Shown: positions 1-9,019, numbered from the stretch's first letter. The stretch is DNA of 64,000 nt from Streptomyces cylindrosporus (GCF_022698165.1 NZ_JALDAY010000004.1:434001-498000); one strand, 5' to 3'. Notes: generated from the sequence alone by a model not told the origin. Translations and numbers: made by a program.

Positions 1-420
1 CTGCGTCAGGTCGTGCGCGGTATCCATCCGCCGATCCTCAGCGACCGCGGGCTCGTCGGCGCCGTGCGCGCGCTGGCCGCGAGCAGCGGGCTCAGGGTCT
101 CCGTGGAGGACGACGGTCTGGAGGAGGGCGTACGGGCGCCCGCGGCGGTGGAGACGGCCGCCTATTTCGTGGTGGCCGAGGCGCTGACCAATGTCGCCAA
201 GTACAGCGGGGTCTCCCGCGCCGAGGTGCGGCTCGTCCGCTTCCGGCGCGGGCTGCGGATACGGGTCCGCGACGAGGGCCGCGGCGGCGCCGACGAGAAG
301 GGCGGCTCGGGGCTGCTCGGCATGCGGCGGCGGGTCGCCGCGCTCGACGGGTTCATGGAGGTGTCGAGTCCCGTCGGGGGGCCGACCGTGATCGAGGCGG
401 AGCTGCCGTGCGTGTGGTGA
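1..420 (+). CDS. Two-component sensor histidine kinase, C-terminal fragment
   Basis: The gene begins before the window; the frame is open from base 1 and ends at TGA 418-420. The visible 139 residues are the end of a NarL-type (HisKA_3) sensor kinase. An RGIHPPILSDRGL stretch follows the phospho-acceptor helix, and a compact HATPase_c fold follows with an N box (VVAEALTNVAKYS) and G boxes (VRDEGRGG, GGSGLLGMRRRVAALDG). It would autophosphorylate on His and pass phosphate to the response regulator encoded next. The stop overlaps the regulator start (GTG at 408) by 13 bases, so the two are translationally coupled. The sensed signal cannot be judged because the input domain is outside the window. 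Confidence 0.93.
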   Translation: MRQVVRGIHPPILSDRGLVGAVRALAASSGLRVSVEDDGLEEGVRAPAAVETAAYFVVAEALTNVAKYSGVSRAEVRLVRFRRGLRIRVRDEGRGGADEKGGSGLLGMRRRVAALDGFMEVSSPVGGPTVIEAELPCVW

Positions 421-1061
421 TCGCCGAGGACAACGTCCTGCTGCGGGAGGGTCTGGTCCTGCTGCTGACGTCGGCCGGGCACGAGGTGGTGGCCGTCGCC
501 GGCACCGGTCCCGAGACCCTGCCCGCGCTGCTGGAGCACCGGCCCGACGCCGCCGTACTCGATGTGCGGATGCCGCCGAACTTCCGGGACGAGGGGCTGC
601 GGGCGGCGCTGGAGGCGCGCAAGGAGATCCCCGGGCTGCCGGTGCTGGTGCTCTCCCAGTACGTCGAGGAGTCGTACGCCACCGAACTGCTCGGCGGCGG
701 CAGCAGCGGGGTCGGCTATCTGCTCAAGGACCGGGTGGGGCGGGTCGACGAGTTCCTGGACGCGCTGGAGCGGGTCGCCTCCGGCGGTACGGCCCTCGAC
801 CCCGAGGTCGTCACCGAACTCCTCACCCGCCGCAAGGACTCGCCCCTCGACTCCCTCACCCCGCGCGAGCGCGAGGTGCTGGAGCTGATGGCCGAGGGGC
901 ACGACAACGCGACCATCGCGAAGACCCTGGTCGTCACCGAACGCTCCGTCCACAAGCACATCGGCAACGTCTTCCTGAAGCTGGGCCTGCCGCCGACCGA
1001 CAGCGGGCACCGGCGGGTGCTCGCCGTGCTGGCCCATCTGACCCACGCACCGAGGGCGTGA
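408..1061 (+). CDS. NarL/FixJ-family response regulator
   Basis: 217 residues. The receiver domain (about 1-125) has the acidic pair E7/D8, phospho-acceptor D52 in AVLDVRMPP and the conserved K in YLLKDRV. A LuxR-type helix-turn-helix follows at about 147-205 (LTPREREVLELMAEGHDNATIAKTL, TERSVHKHIGNVFLKLGL). The GTG start at 408 lies inside the kinase 3' end, giving coupled expression. It is the cytoplasmic DNA-binding partner of the upstream kinase. No target operon is evident; the following gene is convergent with a gap of only 4 bases. Confidence 0.95.
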   Translation: MRVVIAEDNVLLREGLVLLLTSAGHEVVAVAGTGPETLPALLEHRPDAAVLDVRMPPNFRDEGLRAALEARKEIPGLPVLVLSQYVEESYATELLGGGSSGVGYLLKDRVGRVDEFLDALERVASGGTALDPEVVTELLTRRKDSPLDSLTPREREVLELMAEGHDNATIAKTLVVTERSVHKHIGNVFLKLGLPPTDSGHRRVLAVLAHLTHAPRA

Positions 1062-1065
1062 GCGG

Positions 1066-1989
1066 TTACGGCGAGGTCCGCAGCGCGTGCAGCACGGCGG
1101 TGGACATGCCGCGCTCCCCGCGCTCGTTGGGGTGGACAGGGGCGGCTGGGCTGCTGGGGACCAACGGTTCGATCCAGCGGGTGTCCTTCGCCGAGCAGGC
1201 GTCGCGGCCCTCGGACGGCGTGTACGTGTCCACGTAGTTCATGCCGGCGGCCTCGGCGCGCTGCCGCAGCGTCGAGTTGAGCCGCTGTTCCTGCTTCCGC
1301 ACGAAGGTCACGTCACCGGGTGCGAGCGACATCTCCCGGCCGCACTCGGCGCTGTCCGACGGCAGGATCGCCGGGTAGCCGACGACGTACACGCGTGCGT
1401 CGGGGGCACGCCGTCTGATCTCGTCGAGCGTCTTGGCGAGCTTCCTGCCCGCGGCCTCGGTCTTCTCCTGTATGCCGTCGCCGTACTTGCGGGCGCAGGG
1501 CGCGTCCTCGGGCGCGAACGCGCTCGTGAGGTCGTACAGCACGCCCATGCCCACGCACTTCCTGATCATCGAGGCGAAGCCGATGTCGTTGCCGCCGATC
1601 CCGACCGTGACCAGGCGGGTGTCCTGGGACAGCGCGGTGAGCTGGGCGGGGTTGGTGCCGTGGTCGGTGGACTGCCGTGCGGTCAGGTCGGCGAGGGTGG
1701 CCCCGGAGCAGCTGACGTCCTTGAAGTCCCCGCCCGTCAGGCCGAGTTCGGCGGCGACGAGGGAGGGGTAGTTGCGGTCGGAGCGGTCGCAGCCCGCGGG
1801 TTCGTTGTTCTGCTCGGGGATCTTCGGGCCGGCGGTGTAGGAGTCGCCGAGTGCCACGTACGGCCCCTTGAGCGCGGTGGCCGCGGCGGCCGGGTCGCTG
1901 TCGTCGTGGCGTACCACGCCTACCGTGACGGCCAACGCGCCGCAGGCGAGCAGGAGTCCGGCCGTGAGAGTGCGCAGGTGAGTCGTCAT
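1066..1989 (-). CDS. Secreted SGNH/GDSL-type hydrolase (lipase/esterase)
   Basis: The ATG at 1989 is preferred over an ATG 18 bases upstream because only it has a ribosome-binding site (AGGACAGGA). The resulting 307-residue protein starts with a signal peptide (MTTHLRTLTAGLLLACGALAVTV). SGNH blocks follow: GDSYTAG (Ser nucleophile), a central GGNDIGF block, and a C-terminal HPNERG His block. Paired cysteines (CDRS, CSG, CVGMG, CARK, CGRE, CSAKD) suggest disulfides in an extracellular enzyme, as in streptomycete lipases. Substrate is not evident. It lies 76 bases downstream of the MMPL transporter on the same strand and may be cotranscribed. Confidence 0.93.
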   Translation of the reverse strand: MTTHLRTLTAGLLLACGALAVTVGVVRHDDSDPAAAATALKGPYVALGDSYTAGPKIPEQNNEPAGCDRSDRNYPSLVAAELGLTGGDFKDVSCSGATLADLTARQSTDHGTNPAQLTALSQDTRLVTVGIGGNDIGFASMIRKCVGMGVLYDLTSAFAPEDAPCARKYGDGIQEKTEAAGRKLAKTLDEIRRRAPDARVYVVGYPAILPSDSAECGREMSLAPGDVTFVRKQEQRLNSTLRQRAEAAGMNYVDTYTPSEGRDACSAKDTRWIEPLVPSSPAAPVHPNERGERGMSTAVLHALRTSP

Positions 1990-2065
1990 CAGGTGTCCTG
2001 TCCTCATCGAAGTGAGAGCGGCAAAGGGAGAGGGGCCGCCTTGAGCGGGCGGCCCCTCCCGTGGC

Positions 2066-4303
2066 TCAGTGGGTCGCGACGGGCTCCGCGGACTGCGGCT
2101 CGTCGACCGCCGTCGGCTGCACCGGGGCGGCGGGCACCTTGTGGCTGAGCTTCTCGCCCTCGACGTCGATGTTCGGCAGGATCCGGTTCAGCCACTTCGG
2201 CAGGTACCAGGCCTTGTGGCCGAGCAGCGAGAGGATCGCCGGCACGATCGCCATGCGCACGATGAAGGCGTCGAAGAAGACGGCGATCGCGAGACCGAAG
2301 CCGATCATCTTGATCATCGACTCGCCCGCGCCGATGAAGCCGGAGAACACCGCCATCATGATCAGCGCGGCGGCCACGACCACCCGGGCGCTGTGCCGGA
2401 ACCCGGAGACGACGGCCTGTTCGGGCGCCTCGCCGTGGACGTACGCCTCCCGCATCCGCGAGACCAGGAAGACCTCGTAGTCCATGGCCAGGCCGAACAC
2501 GATGCCCACCAGGAAGATCGGCATCAGGCTCATGATCGGGCCGGTGGTCTCCACGCCGAGCAGGTCGGCGCCGTGGCCCTGCTGGAAGACCGCGACGACC
2601 GCGCCGAGCGCCGCGAGGACCGAGAGCAGGAAGCCGAAGGCCGCCTTCAGCGGCACGAGCAGGGACCGGAACACCAGCAGCAGGAGCACGATCGCCAGGC
2701 CTACGACGACGGCGAGATACGGGATCAGCGAGTCCTGGACCTTCTGGGCGACGTCGATGTCCAGCGCGGTCTTGCCGGTCACCTCGAAGGTGGCGCCGTC
2801 CGCCTTGGCCTCGATGCCGGGCCGTTCGTCCCGGATGGTCTTGACCAGGTCCTTGGTCTTCTCGTCGGTGGGTGCGGTGGCGGGGGTGACGGACAGGACG
2901 GCGGTGTCCTGGGCCTGGTTGAACCGCGCGGGCGAGACGGAGACGACCCCGTCGGTGGCGGCCAGGTCCTTGGCGACCGTCGACACGGCGGCCTTCGCGT
3001 CCGTCGCTCCCTTGGCGTCCACCACGATGGTCAGCGGCCCGTTGAAGCCGGGGCCGAAGCCCTCGGCGAGCGCGTCGTAGGCCCGTCGCTCGGTGGTGGA
3101 GGTGGACTTGGCCTCGTCGCCCGGCATGCCCAGTTGCAGGTCCAGCACCGGGGTCGCGACCGCGCCCAGGCCCACCACGCCGAGCAGCAGGACGGGCAGC
3201 GGGTGGCGTACGACGACGCGGGCCCAGCGGGAGCCGCCGTTCTCGGGCTTCTGCTGCTTCTTCAGGTACCGCCGGGAGTTCTTGCGGGCGCCGCGGGAGA
3301 GCACCGCGTTCGGCCAGAAGCCCAGGATCGCCGGGACCAGGGTCAGGGAGACGAGGACGGCGACCAGGACCGCCGCGGCGGCGGCCAGGCCCATCTTGGT
3401 GAGCATCGGGATGCCGACGATCCACAGACCGGCCAGCGCGATGACGACGGTGAGGCCGGCGAAGACGACCGCCGAGCCCGCGGTGCCGACGGCGAGGCCG
3501 GCCGCCTCCCTCGGCGCGCGGCCCTTGGCGCGCTCCTCGCGGTAGCGGGAGACGACGAACAGGGCGTAGTCGATGCCGCAGGCCAGGCCGAGCATGGTGG
3601 CCAGGGTGCCGGTGTTCTCCGACAGGCCGAGGGTCTCGGACAGCGCCAGCACCCCGGTCATGCTCACGCCCACACCGATGATCGCGGCGAGCAGCGGCAG
3701 CCCGGCGGCGGCCAGGGAACCGAAGGTGATCAGCAGGACGACCGCGGCGACCGCGATGCCGACGACCTCGCTCGCCCCGCCGGCCGCCGGCTGGGCCGCC
3801 AGCGCGTCCCCTCCGACCTCTACCGTCAGACCCGCCTCGCGAGCCTGGTCGATGGCCTTCTCCAGACGCGTCTTGCTCGCGTCGGTCAGAGCGTCGGCCT
3901 TCGCCTTGAAGGAGACGACCGCGTACGCGGTCCTGCCGTCCTTGCTGACGGCCTTCGCCTGGAAGGGATCGGCGACGGCCGCGACCTGGGAGCCGTCGGC
4001 GGCCTCGTCGACGAGCGTCTCGACGGTCTTCTTGTTCTCGGCGGCCGTGACCTTCTCACCGCTCGGCGCGATGAACACGATCCGGGCGCTCGCGCCGTCG
4101 GCCGCGGACCCCGGGAAGCGCTGCTCCAGCAGGTCGAACGCCTTCTGGGACTCGATGCCGGGCATGGTGAAGCCCTCGTCCGCCGGCGTGGGCGCCTTGG
4201 AGGCGGCGAATCCGACGGCGCCCAGTATCGCCACCCACAGCAGGGCGACGAACCAGCGCCAGCGGAACGCCACGCGGCCCAGGTGATAGAGGACAGTTGC
4301 CAT
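2066..4303 (-). CDS. MMPL/RND-family transporter
   Basis: 745 residues with the two-fold MMPL layout. An N-terminal TM helix (about 14-34) is followed by a periplasmic domain, then a TM bundle (about 180-370, including GIDYALFVVSRYREE). A second TM helix at about 370 is followed by another periplasmic domain, then a second TM bundle (about 525-710, including GLAMDYEVFLVSRMREAY). The paired GxDY motifs carry the Asp-Tyr residues linked to proton relay in this superfamily. GGAGG precedes the ATG. These proteins export lipids, glycolipids or drugs; the cargo here is unknown. The neighbouring SGNH hydrolase could act on an exported lipid, which is inference only. Confidence 0.93.
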   Translation of the reverse strand: MATVLYHLGRVAFRWRWFVALLWVAILGAVGFAASKAPTPADEGFTMPGIESQKAFDLLEQRFPGSAADGASARIVFIAPSGEKVTAAENKKTVETLVDEAADGSQVAAVADPFQAKAVSKDGRTAYAVVSFKAKADALTDASKTRLEKAIDQAREAGLTVEVGGDALAAQPAAGGASEVVGIAVAAVVLLITFGSLAAAGLPLLAAIIGVGVSMTGVLALSETLGLSENTGTLATMLGLACGIDYALFVVSRYREERAKGRAPREAAGLAVGTAGSAVVFAGLTVVIALAGLWIVGIPMLTKMGLAAAAAVLVAVLVSLTLVPAILGFWPNAVLSRGARKNSRRYLKKQQKPENGGSRWARVVVRHPLPVLLLGVVGLGAVATPVLDLQLGMPGDEAKSTSTTERRAYDALAEGFGPGFNGPLTIVVDAKGATDAKAAVSTVAKDLAATDGVVSVSPARFNQAQDTAVLSVTPATAPTDEKTKDLVKTIRDERPGIEAKADGATFEVTGKTALDIDVAQKVQDSLIPYLAVVVGLAIVLLLLVFRSLLVPLKAAFGFLLSVLAALGAVVAVFQQGHGADLLGVETTGPIMSLMPIFLVGIVFGLAMDYEVFLVSRMREAYVHGEAPEQAVVSGFRHSARVVVAAALIMMAVFSGFIGAGESMIKMIGFGLAIAVFFDAFIVRMAIVPAILSLLGHKAWYLPKWLNRILPNIDVEGEKLSHKVPAAPVQPTAVDEPQSAEPVATH

Positions 4304-4484
4304 GGCTGGGAAGCCTCCACAATGCGGTTCGGAAACGGCGGGAAACGAAAGAGGAACCGCCTCTGTGGGGGGCGTCCGCGCTGCTCGGAGCGGGTCGGGA
4401 GAGGCGTTGTTCTGTACCCCTCACGATTCCGCGAGCCGTTCCGCGGTACGAGGGAGCACCCACCCGAACCCGTGGTGTAGCCCG

Positions 4485-5108
4485 CTACACCATGCGCCCG
4501 ACGGCGGCGGTGACCTCGTCGGCCGAGGTGACGGTCGCCAGCAGCGGCAGGATGTGGGTGACCTGGAAGTCGTGGATCTCCCGGGAGCTGCCCGCCACGC
4601 AGTCCTCGGGTACGACGGCGGAGAGGCCGCGGTTCACCGCTTCCAGGCAGGTGCCCGGGATGCCGATGTTGGTCGAGACGCCGGTGACCACGACCGTGCG
4701 GACCTCGCGCTGACGCAGCACGGATTCGAGTTCGGTGCCGTGGAACGGTGACAGGCCGTGCACCCGGCGCAGTACGAAGTCGCCGTCGTGGGGGGTGAGA
4801 TCCGGGTGGATCTCGGCGTCCGGCCTGCCCTCCACGCAGGCGGCCCGTTTGGCGAGCGCGGCCAGCAGCAGGCAGGGAGTGGCCGTACCGATGCCGTCCG
4901 GTCTCAGCACGATGGTTGAGTGCACGACGAGATGGCCCGCCGTACGGAACGCGTCGGCCAGCGCGGCGATGCGGGCGACCACGCCCCGGCTCCCGATCTC
5001 GTGGACCAGACCGCCGTTGTGACTGAACTCCTCGTTGATCATGGCGTTCTGGCACTCGTTGATGATCAGCGCGGCACGTTCCCCGCGATCAAGACCGCGA
5101 ACTCCCAT
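4485..5108 (-). CDS. Isochorismatase-fold (cysteine hydrolase family) protein, apparently non-catalytic
   Basis: 207 residues with an isochorismatase-like fold: N-terminal strand ALIINECQNAM, central FVLRRVHGLSPFHGTEL, and VVVTGVSTNIGIPGT near residue 145. GGAGGAG precedes the ATG. Family enzymes use an Asp-Lys-Cys triad in D-x-Q, K-x-x-x-S-x-F and G-V-x-T-x-x-C. Here the corresponding residues read Glu (E-C-Q), Arg (RRVHGLSPF) and Gly (TNIGI), so all three are replaced. It may have a different chemistry or a binding role. It is divergent from the LLM oxidoreductase, which suggests a link to that catabolic cluster. Confidence 0.82.
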   Translation of the reverse strand: MGVRGLDRGERAALIINECQNAMINEEFSHNGGLVHEIGSRGVVARIAALADAFRTAGHLVVHSTIVLRPDGIGTATPCLLLAALAKRAACVEGRPDAEIHPDLTPHDGDFVLRRVHGLSPFHGTELESVLRQREVRTVVVTGVSTNIGIPGTCLEAVNRGLSAVVPEDCVAGSSREIHDFQVTHILPLLATVTSADEVTAAVGRMV

Positions 5109-5157
5109 GAGACTCCTCCCGCCGACGGGAACGCCAGAAGATAAAGGGTAATCAATT

Positions 5158-5173
5158 GGAACCGGTCCGTTCC
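5158..5173. promoter_or_regulatory. Palindromic operator candidate between divergent genes
   Basis: GGAAC-CGGTCC-GTTCC is an inverted repeat with 5-bp arms and a 6-bp spacer in the 154-bp gap between the isochorismatase-fold gene and the LLM oxidoreductase gene. Just upstream, TCAATTGGA (5152-5160) resembles TCAATAATTGGA ahead of the next transcription unit (6230-6241). The nearby IclR-type regulator is the natural candidate ligand. No assignment is proven. Confidence 0.35.
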
Positions 5174-5262
5174 GTGTGCGGCATCTGCCTGCTACGGTCG
5201 ATCGCAGCGGGCAATTGAATGCACTTTATTGCGCGATCGAGGAGATCGGGGAGTGAGCACCT

Positions 5263-6186
5263 GTGCGTTTCACCGCCGAACACCCCGTCGGGCAGCGTGA
5301 CTGCGACCCGGAGCTCCTCCGGGGCGAGGGGATGGCGGCGTTCGCGCGGGCGGCCGAGGCGGCGGGGTTCGACGCCGTCGCGTTCACCGAGCACCCGGCC
5401 CCGTCGCGCAAGTGGCTCGGCAACGGCGGCCACGCCAGCCTCGACCCCCTGGCCGCCCTCGCGTTCTGCGCCGCGGCCACGACCCGGATCCGGCTGCTGA
5501 CCTACCTCCTGGTCCTGCCGTACCGCAATCCGCTCCTGATGGCCAAGGCGGTCGCCACGGTGGACCGGCTCTCCGGCGGCCGGCTCACGATCGGGGCCGG
5601 AAGCGGCTATCTGCGCTCGGAGTTCGGTGCGCTCGGCGTCGACTTCGAGGAGCGTGGGGCGCTGCTCGACGAGGCGCTGGACGTGCTGCGCGGACTGTGG
5701 GCCGGCGAGGCCTTCGAGCTGGCGGGACGGCATTTCACCGCCCGTGGCCAGGAGAGCGTCCCGGGTCCGGTCCAACTCCCGCACCCGCCGGTGTGGCTGG
5801 GCGGCAACGGCCGTAACTCGCGGCGCCGGGTCGCGCGTGCGGGGCAGGGGTGGGCGCCGCTGCTCATGGGGGAGGAGTCGGCCCGCACGGCGCGCACCAC
5901 CGCTCTGACGACGCCGAAGGAGCTGGCGGTCGCCGTCGGGGAACTGCGGCAGATGCTCAGGGACGCGGGGCGGGCCCCGGACGAGGTCGACATCCAGGTG
6001 CACTCGCCGCACACCGACCTCTCCGTCCGCGGCGAGGTGTCGGCCGACGAACACCGGCGCCATCTCGACGAGTTGACGGAGGCGGGCGCCACCTGGTTCG
6101 TCGTCCGGACCTCCGGCCGCAGCGTCGCCGAGGCATGCGAGGTCCTGGCGGCGTACGGCAGAGACGTGATCGCCCGCGCCCGCTGA
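5263..6186 (+). CDS. LLM-class flavin/F420-dependent oxidoreductase
   Basis: 307 residues, luciferase-like monooxygenase fold. Visible signatures are AFTEHPAP near the N-terminus, DPLAALAFCAAATTRIRLLTYLLVLPYRNPLLMAKAVATVDRLSGGR with its conserved basic and hydrophobic pattern, and GAGSGYLRSEFGALGVDFEERGALLDEALDVLRGLW. This pattern is typical of the actinobacterial F420-dependent LLM subgroup. GTG at 5263 follows a GGGGAG ribosome-binding site. It is the first gene of a co-directional group with SDR, ADH and SDR genes, so it probably acts on a small alcohol/ketone or lactone catabolite. The substrate and whether it uses FMN or F420 cannot be fixed by eye. Confidence 0.9.
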   Translation: MRFTAEHPVGQRDCDPELLRGEGMAAFARAAEAAGFDAVAFTEHPAPSRKWLGNGGHASLDPLAALAFCAAATTRIRLLTYLLVLPYRNPLLMAKAVATVDRLSGGRLTIGAGSGYLRSEFGALGVDFEERGALLDEALDVLRGLWAGEAFELAGRHFTARGQESVPGPVQLPHPPVWLGGNGRNSRRRVARAGQGWAPLLMGEESARTARTTALTTPKELAVAVGELRQMLRDAGRAPDEVDIQVHSPHTDLSVRGEVSADEHRRHLDELTEAGATWFVVRTSGRSVAEACEVLAAYGRDVIARAR

Positions 6187-6267
6187 GCGACGCGACGGCC
6201 GGGCAGCGGGGTTTGGAATAGAGGATACTCAATAATTGGACGGCGGCACAGGAACACGGAGCGGCGA

Positions 6268-7065
6268 ATGGATCTGGGTCTGCAGGACAAGGTCGTCCTC
6301 ATCTGCGGTGCGTCGGGTGATGTCGGCGTGGCCACCGCGGAGTTGCTCGCGGAGGAGGGCGCGGCACTCGCGCTGACCGGCCGGTCCCCGGCACCGCTCG
6401 ATCAACTGGTCGGCAAACTGCGCGACCGCGGGGTGCGGGCCACCGGCGTGGTCGCGGATCTCGCCGACTCCGGCCAGGTGGCCCGGCTGGTCGAGGAGGT
6501 CGAGTCGGACTTCGGCCCGATCCACGGGCTGGTGAACACCGTGGGCCCCAACATCGACCGCCCGCAGCTGTACGAGGACGACGAGGTCTGGCGCTTCCAC
6601 TTCGAGAACGTGCTGATGCCGGCCGTACGGCTCGGACGCGAGGTGCTGCCCCGGATGAAGGCCCGGGGCGCGGGCTCGGTCGTCAACCTGGTCGCCACCT
6701 CGGCGCGCTACTACTACACGCGCCTCGCGTCCTACGCGGCGATGAAGGGGGCGGTCGCACACGTCTCGAAGGCCTTCGCCAAGGATGTCGCCAACAGCGG
6801 AGTGCGGGTCAACACCGTGCATCCCGGCTGGATCTACAAGGAGAGCACCCGGCGGGCGGTGCACGAGCAGGCCGTCGCCGAGGGCGTGAGCGACCAGGAC
6901 GTCGTGGAGCAGTGGCTCGCGGTGAAGGCCGACGGACAGTTCTACACCAGCCGGTTCGGCGAGCCGGAGGAGTACGCCCGCGCCATCGCCTTCCTCCTGT
7001 CGGACGCGTCGAGCTACGTCAACGGCTCCTGGTTCGCCGTCGACGGCGGCCACGCGGCCGGCTGA
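6268..7065 (+). CDS. SDR-family oxidoreductase
   Basis: 265 residues, classical short-chain dehydrogenase. The Rossmann glycine motif is CGASGDVGVAT (about 14-24); the catalytic Tyr-x3-Lys is YAAMK (about 157-161); a PGWIYKESTRRA substrate loop and C-terminal YVNGSWFAVDGG complete the fold. The usual NNAG motif reads NTVG, and the catalytic Ser region reads VATSARYYYT, so the Ser position is ambiguous. It starts 81 bases after the LLM gene, preceded by TCAATAATTGGA, which may share regulation with the LLM promoter. It is 13 bases before the alcohol dehydrogenase gene, so the two form one transcription unit. Confidence 0.92.
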   Translation: MDLGLQDKVVLICGASGDVGVATAELLAEEGAALALTGRSPAPLDQLVGKLRDRGVRATGVVADLADSGQVARLVEEVESDFGPIHGLVNTVGPNIDRPQLYEDDEVWRFHFENVLMPAVRLGREVLPRMKARGAGSVVNLVATSARYYYTRLASYAAMKGAVAHVSKAFAKDVANSGVRVNTVHPGWIYKESTRRAVHEQAVAEGVSDQDVVEQWLAVKADGQFYTSRFGEPEEYARAIAFLLSDASSYVNGSWFAVDGGHAAG

Positions 7066-7078
7066 CCGGGAGTCCGTG

Positions 7079-8155
7079 ATGCGAGTCGGATACGCCGACG
7101 CCGTGGACGCGTTCAAGGTCGACGACCTGCCCGCGCTGCCGCCCGGACCGCACGACGTGGTCGTCGAGATCGGCGCGAGCGGCATCTGCCACAGCGACCA
7201 CAGCGTGCTCGCCGGTGAGATGCCCTTCGATCTGCCGCTGGTGCTCGGCCACGAGCTGGCCGGCACGATCGTCGAGACGGGCCCGGAGGTGACGCGAGTC
7301 CGCGTGGGCGACCGGGTCATCGGCGCGACGAAACCGGCGTGCGGGCACTGCTGGTGGTGCGTGCGCGGCCACCCCTACCTCTGCTCCGAGGGCGTACGGC
7401 TGTGGAACACACCGCGTTACGCGCTCGACGGCGACCGGGCCGTCCCCCTGTTCTGCGGGCTGGGTTCGTTCGCCGAGGCGAGCACGGTGCACGAGCTGTC
7501 CGTCGTCCCGGTCCGCAGCGACCTGCCGTTCGAACAGCTCGCGATCATGGGATGCGCGGTGGCGACCGGCGCGGGCGCGGTGTTCAACACGGCGAAGGTG
7601 CGGCCCGGCGACGAGGTCGCGGTCGTCGGACTGGGCGGGGTCGGGCTGGCCGTCGTCCAGGCCGCGGCGCTGGCGGGCGCCGCCCGGATCGTCGCCGTCG
7701 ACCCCGTACCGACGAAACGGCTCCTCGCCCTCGAACTCGGCGCCACCGACGCGCTCGACGCCGCGCCGGGCGAGGAACTGGTGGGCCGCGTCCAGGAGTT
7801 GACCGGCGGGCGCGGGGTGGACGTCAGCTTCGAGGCGGCGGGCCGGGTCGACACCATCACGAGCGCCTACCGGATGGCCCGCCGCGCCGGCACCGTCGTG
7901 ACCGTCGGCGCGCCCGACAGCGCGTCCAGGCTCGACCTCGGCGGCTGGGAGGCCGTCAGCAGCGGGAAACGGCTCACCGGTTCCATCGCGGGGGAGACCC
8001 ACGCGGACCGCGACCTGCCGACCCTGGTCCGGCTGGCGGAGACGGGCCGGCTCGACGTCGGCCGGCTCGTCACCCACCGCATCGGCCTGTCGGCGGACGA
8101 CATCCTCACGTCGTTCGACGACCACGAGGGCATCCGCACCGTCATCACCCCCTGA
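7079..8155 (+). CDS. Zinc-dependent alcohol dehydrogenase (MDR superfamily)
   Basis: 358 residues from ATG 7079 (a GTG directly before it is less well spaced from GGGAG). The catalytic zinc site is GICHSDH plus GHELAG. The structural zinc lobe has the four-cysteine pattern CGHCWWCVRGHPYLC. The coenzyme domain carries GLGGVGLAVVQAA, followed by IVAVDPVPTKRLLALELGATDAL; the Asp after the second strand is consistent with NAD preference. It would oxidise an alcohol or reduce an aldehyde. It sits between two SDR genes, supporting a stepwise alcohol/ketone pathway. Confidence 0.94.
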   Translation: MRVGYADAVDAFKVDDLPALPPGPHDVVVEIGASGICHSDHSVLAGEMPFDLPLVLGHELAGTIVETGPEVTRVRVGDRVIGATKPACGHCWWCVRGHPYLCSEGVRLWNTPRYALDGDRAVPLFCGLGSFAEASTVHELSVVPVRSDLPFEQLAIMGCAVATGAGAVFNTAKVRPGDEVAVVGLGGVGLAVVQAAALAGAARIVAVDPVPTKRLLALELGATDALDAAPGEELVGRVQELTGGRGVDVSFEAAGRVDTITSAYRMARRAGTVVTVGAPDSASRLDLGGWEAVSSGKRLTGSIAGETHADRDLPTLVRLAETGRLDVGRLVTHRIGLSADDILTSFDDHEGIRTVITP

Positions 8156-8195
8156 CCGCCTCGCCCACCGCCGCACTCCTCTCGGAAGGACAGAC

Positions 8196-9002
8196 ATGCC
8201 GGGTCTCATGCAGGACAAGGTCGCCATCGTCTCGGGCGCCGGGCAGGTCGGAGGACTCGGCCACGAGAGCGCCCTGCTGCTCGCCCAGGAAGGCGCCAAG
8301 GTCGTTGTGTCGGCCCGCTCGGAGGAAGGGCTGAAGGCCAGTGCGAAGTCGATCGAGGAGGCGGGCGGCACGGTCCTCGCGGTACCGACCGACATCACCG
8401 ACCCGGCGCAGTGCGCGCGCCTGGTCGACGCCACGGTCGCGGAGTTCGGGCGGGTGGACTGCCTGGTCAACAACGCCTTCAACGCCAGTCCGCGCGGCCT
8501 GCTCGGCGACGCCGACCTCGACGCCTGGCGGGGCGTCTTCGAGGTCAACTTCTGGGGCAGCGCCCGCCTTTGCCAGCTCGTTCTCCCGCACATGAAGGCG
8601 CAGCGCTCGGGCTCCATCGTGAACGTCCTCGCGCACATCATCTTCAAGCCCCAGCGGATCCCCGACACCGGCATGTTCGCCTACGCCTGCTCGAAGAATG
8701 CGCTGTACACGCTCACCCAGGCCCTCGCGCTGGAGGTGGCCGAGTACGGCATCAGGGTCAACTCCCATGTCCCCGGCTACATGGACGGGCCGAGCGTGCG
8801 CGACAGCTTCGAGCGGCTCAAGCAGCAGGACGAGAAGGCATGGGCGACCGCTGAGGGGGCCGTACTGGACATGATCCCGCAGCGGCGCATCCCGCCGACC
8901 CGGGAGTGCGCCAAGTCCGTCCTGTTCTTCGCCTCCGACCAGCTCTCCAGCGTCGTCACCGGGCAGGCGCTGCTCGTCAACGGCGGCGAGGCCCTGCACT
9001 GA
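8196..9002 (+). CDS. SDR-family oxidoreductase with atypical active site
   Basis: 268 residues. GAGQVGGLGHESALL replaces the usual TGxxxGxG spacing. NNAF stands for NNAG, YACSK is the catalytic Tyr-x3-Lys, and GQALLVNGGEALH ends the fold. The residue normally Ser, about 13-18 before Tyr, falls in VNVLAHIIF with Ala/His, so the canonical Ser is not visible. AAGGA lies 8 bases before the ATG. It is the last gene of the LLM-SDR-ADH-SDR group, 40 bases after the ADH, and converges with the IclR-type regulator. Its substrate is unknown. Confidence 0.9.
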   Translation: MPGLMQDKVAIVSGAGQVGGLGHESALLLAQEGAKVVVSARSEEGLKASAKSIEEAGGTVLAVPTDITDPAQCARLVDATVAEFGRVDCLVNNAFNASPRGLLGDADLDAWRGVFEVNFWGSARLCQLVLPHMKAQRSGSIVNVLAHIIFKPQRIPDTGMFAYACSKNALYTLTQALALEVAEYGIRVNSHVPGYMDGPSVRDSFERLKQQDEKAWATAEGAVLDMIPQRRIPPTRECAKSVLFFASDQLSSVVTGQALLVNGGEALH

Positions 9003-9019
9003 GCGCGCCGCGGCCGGGG

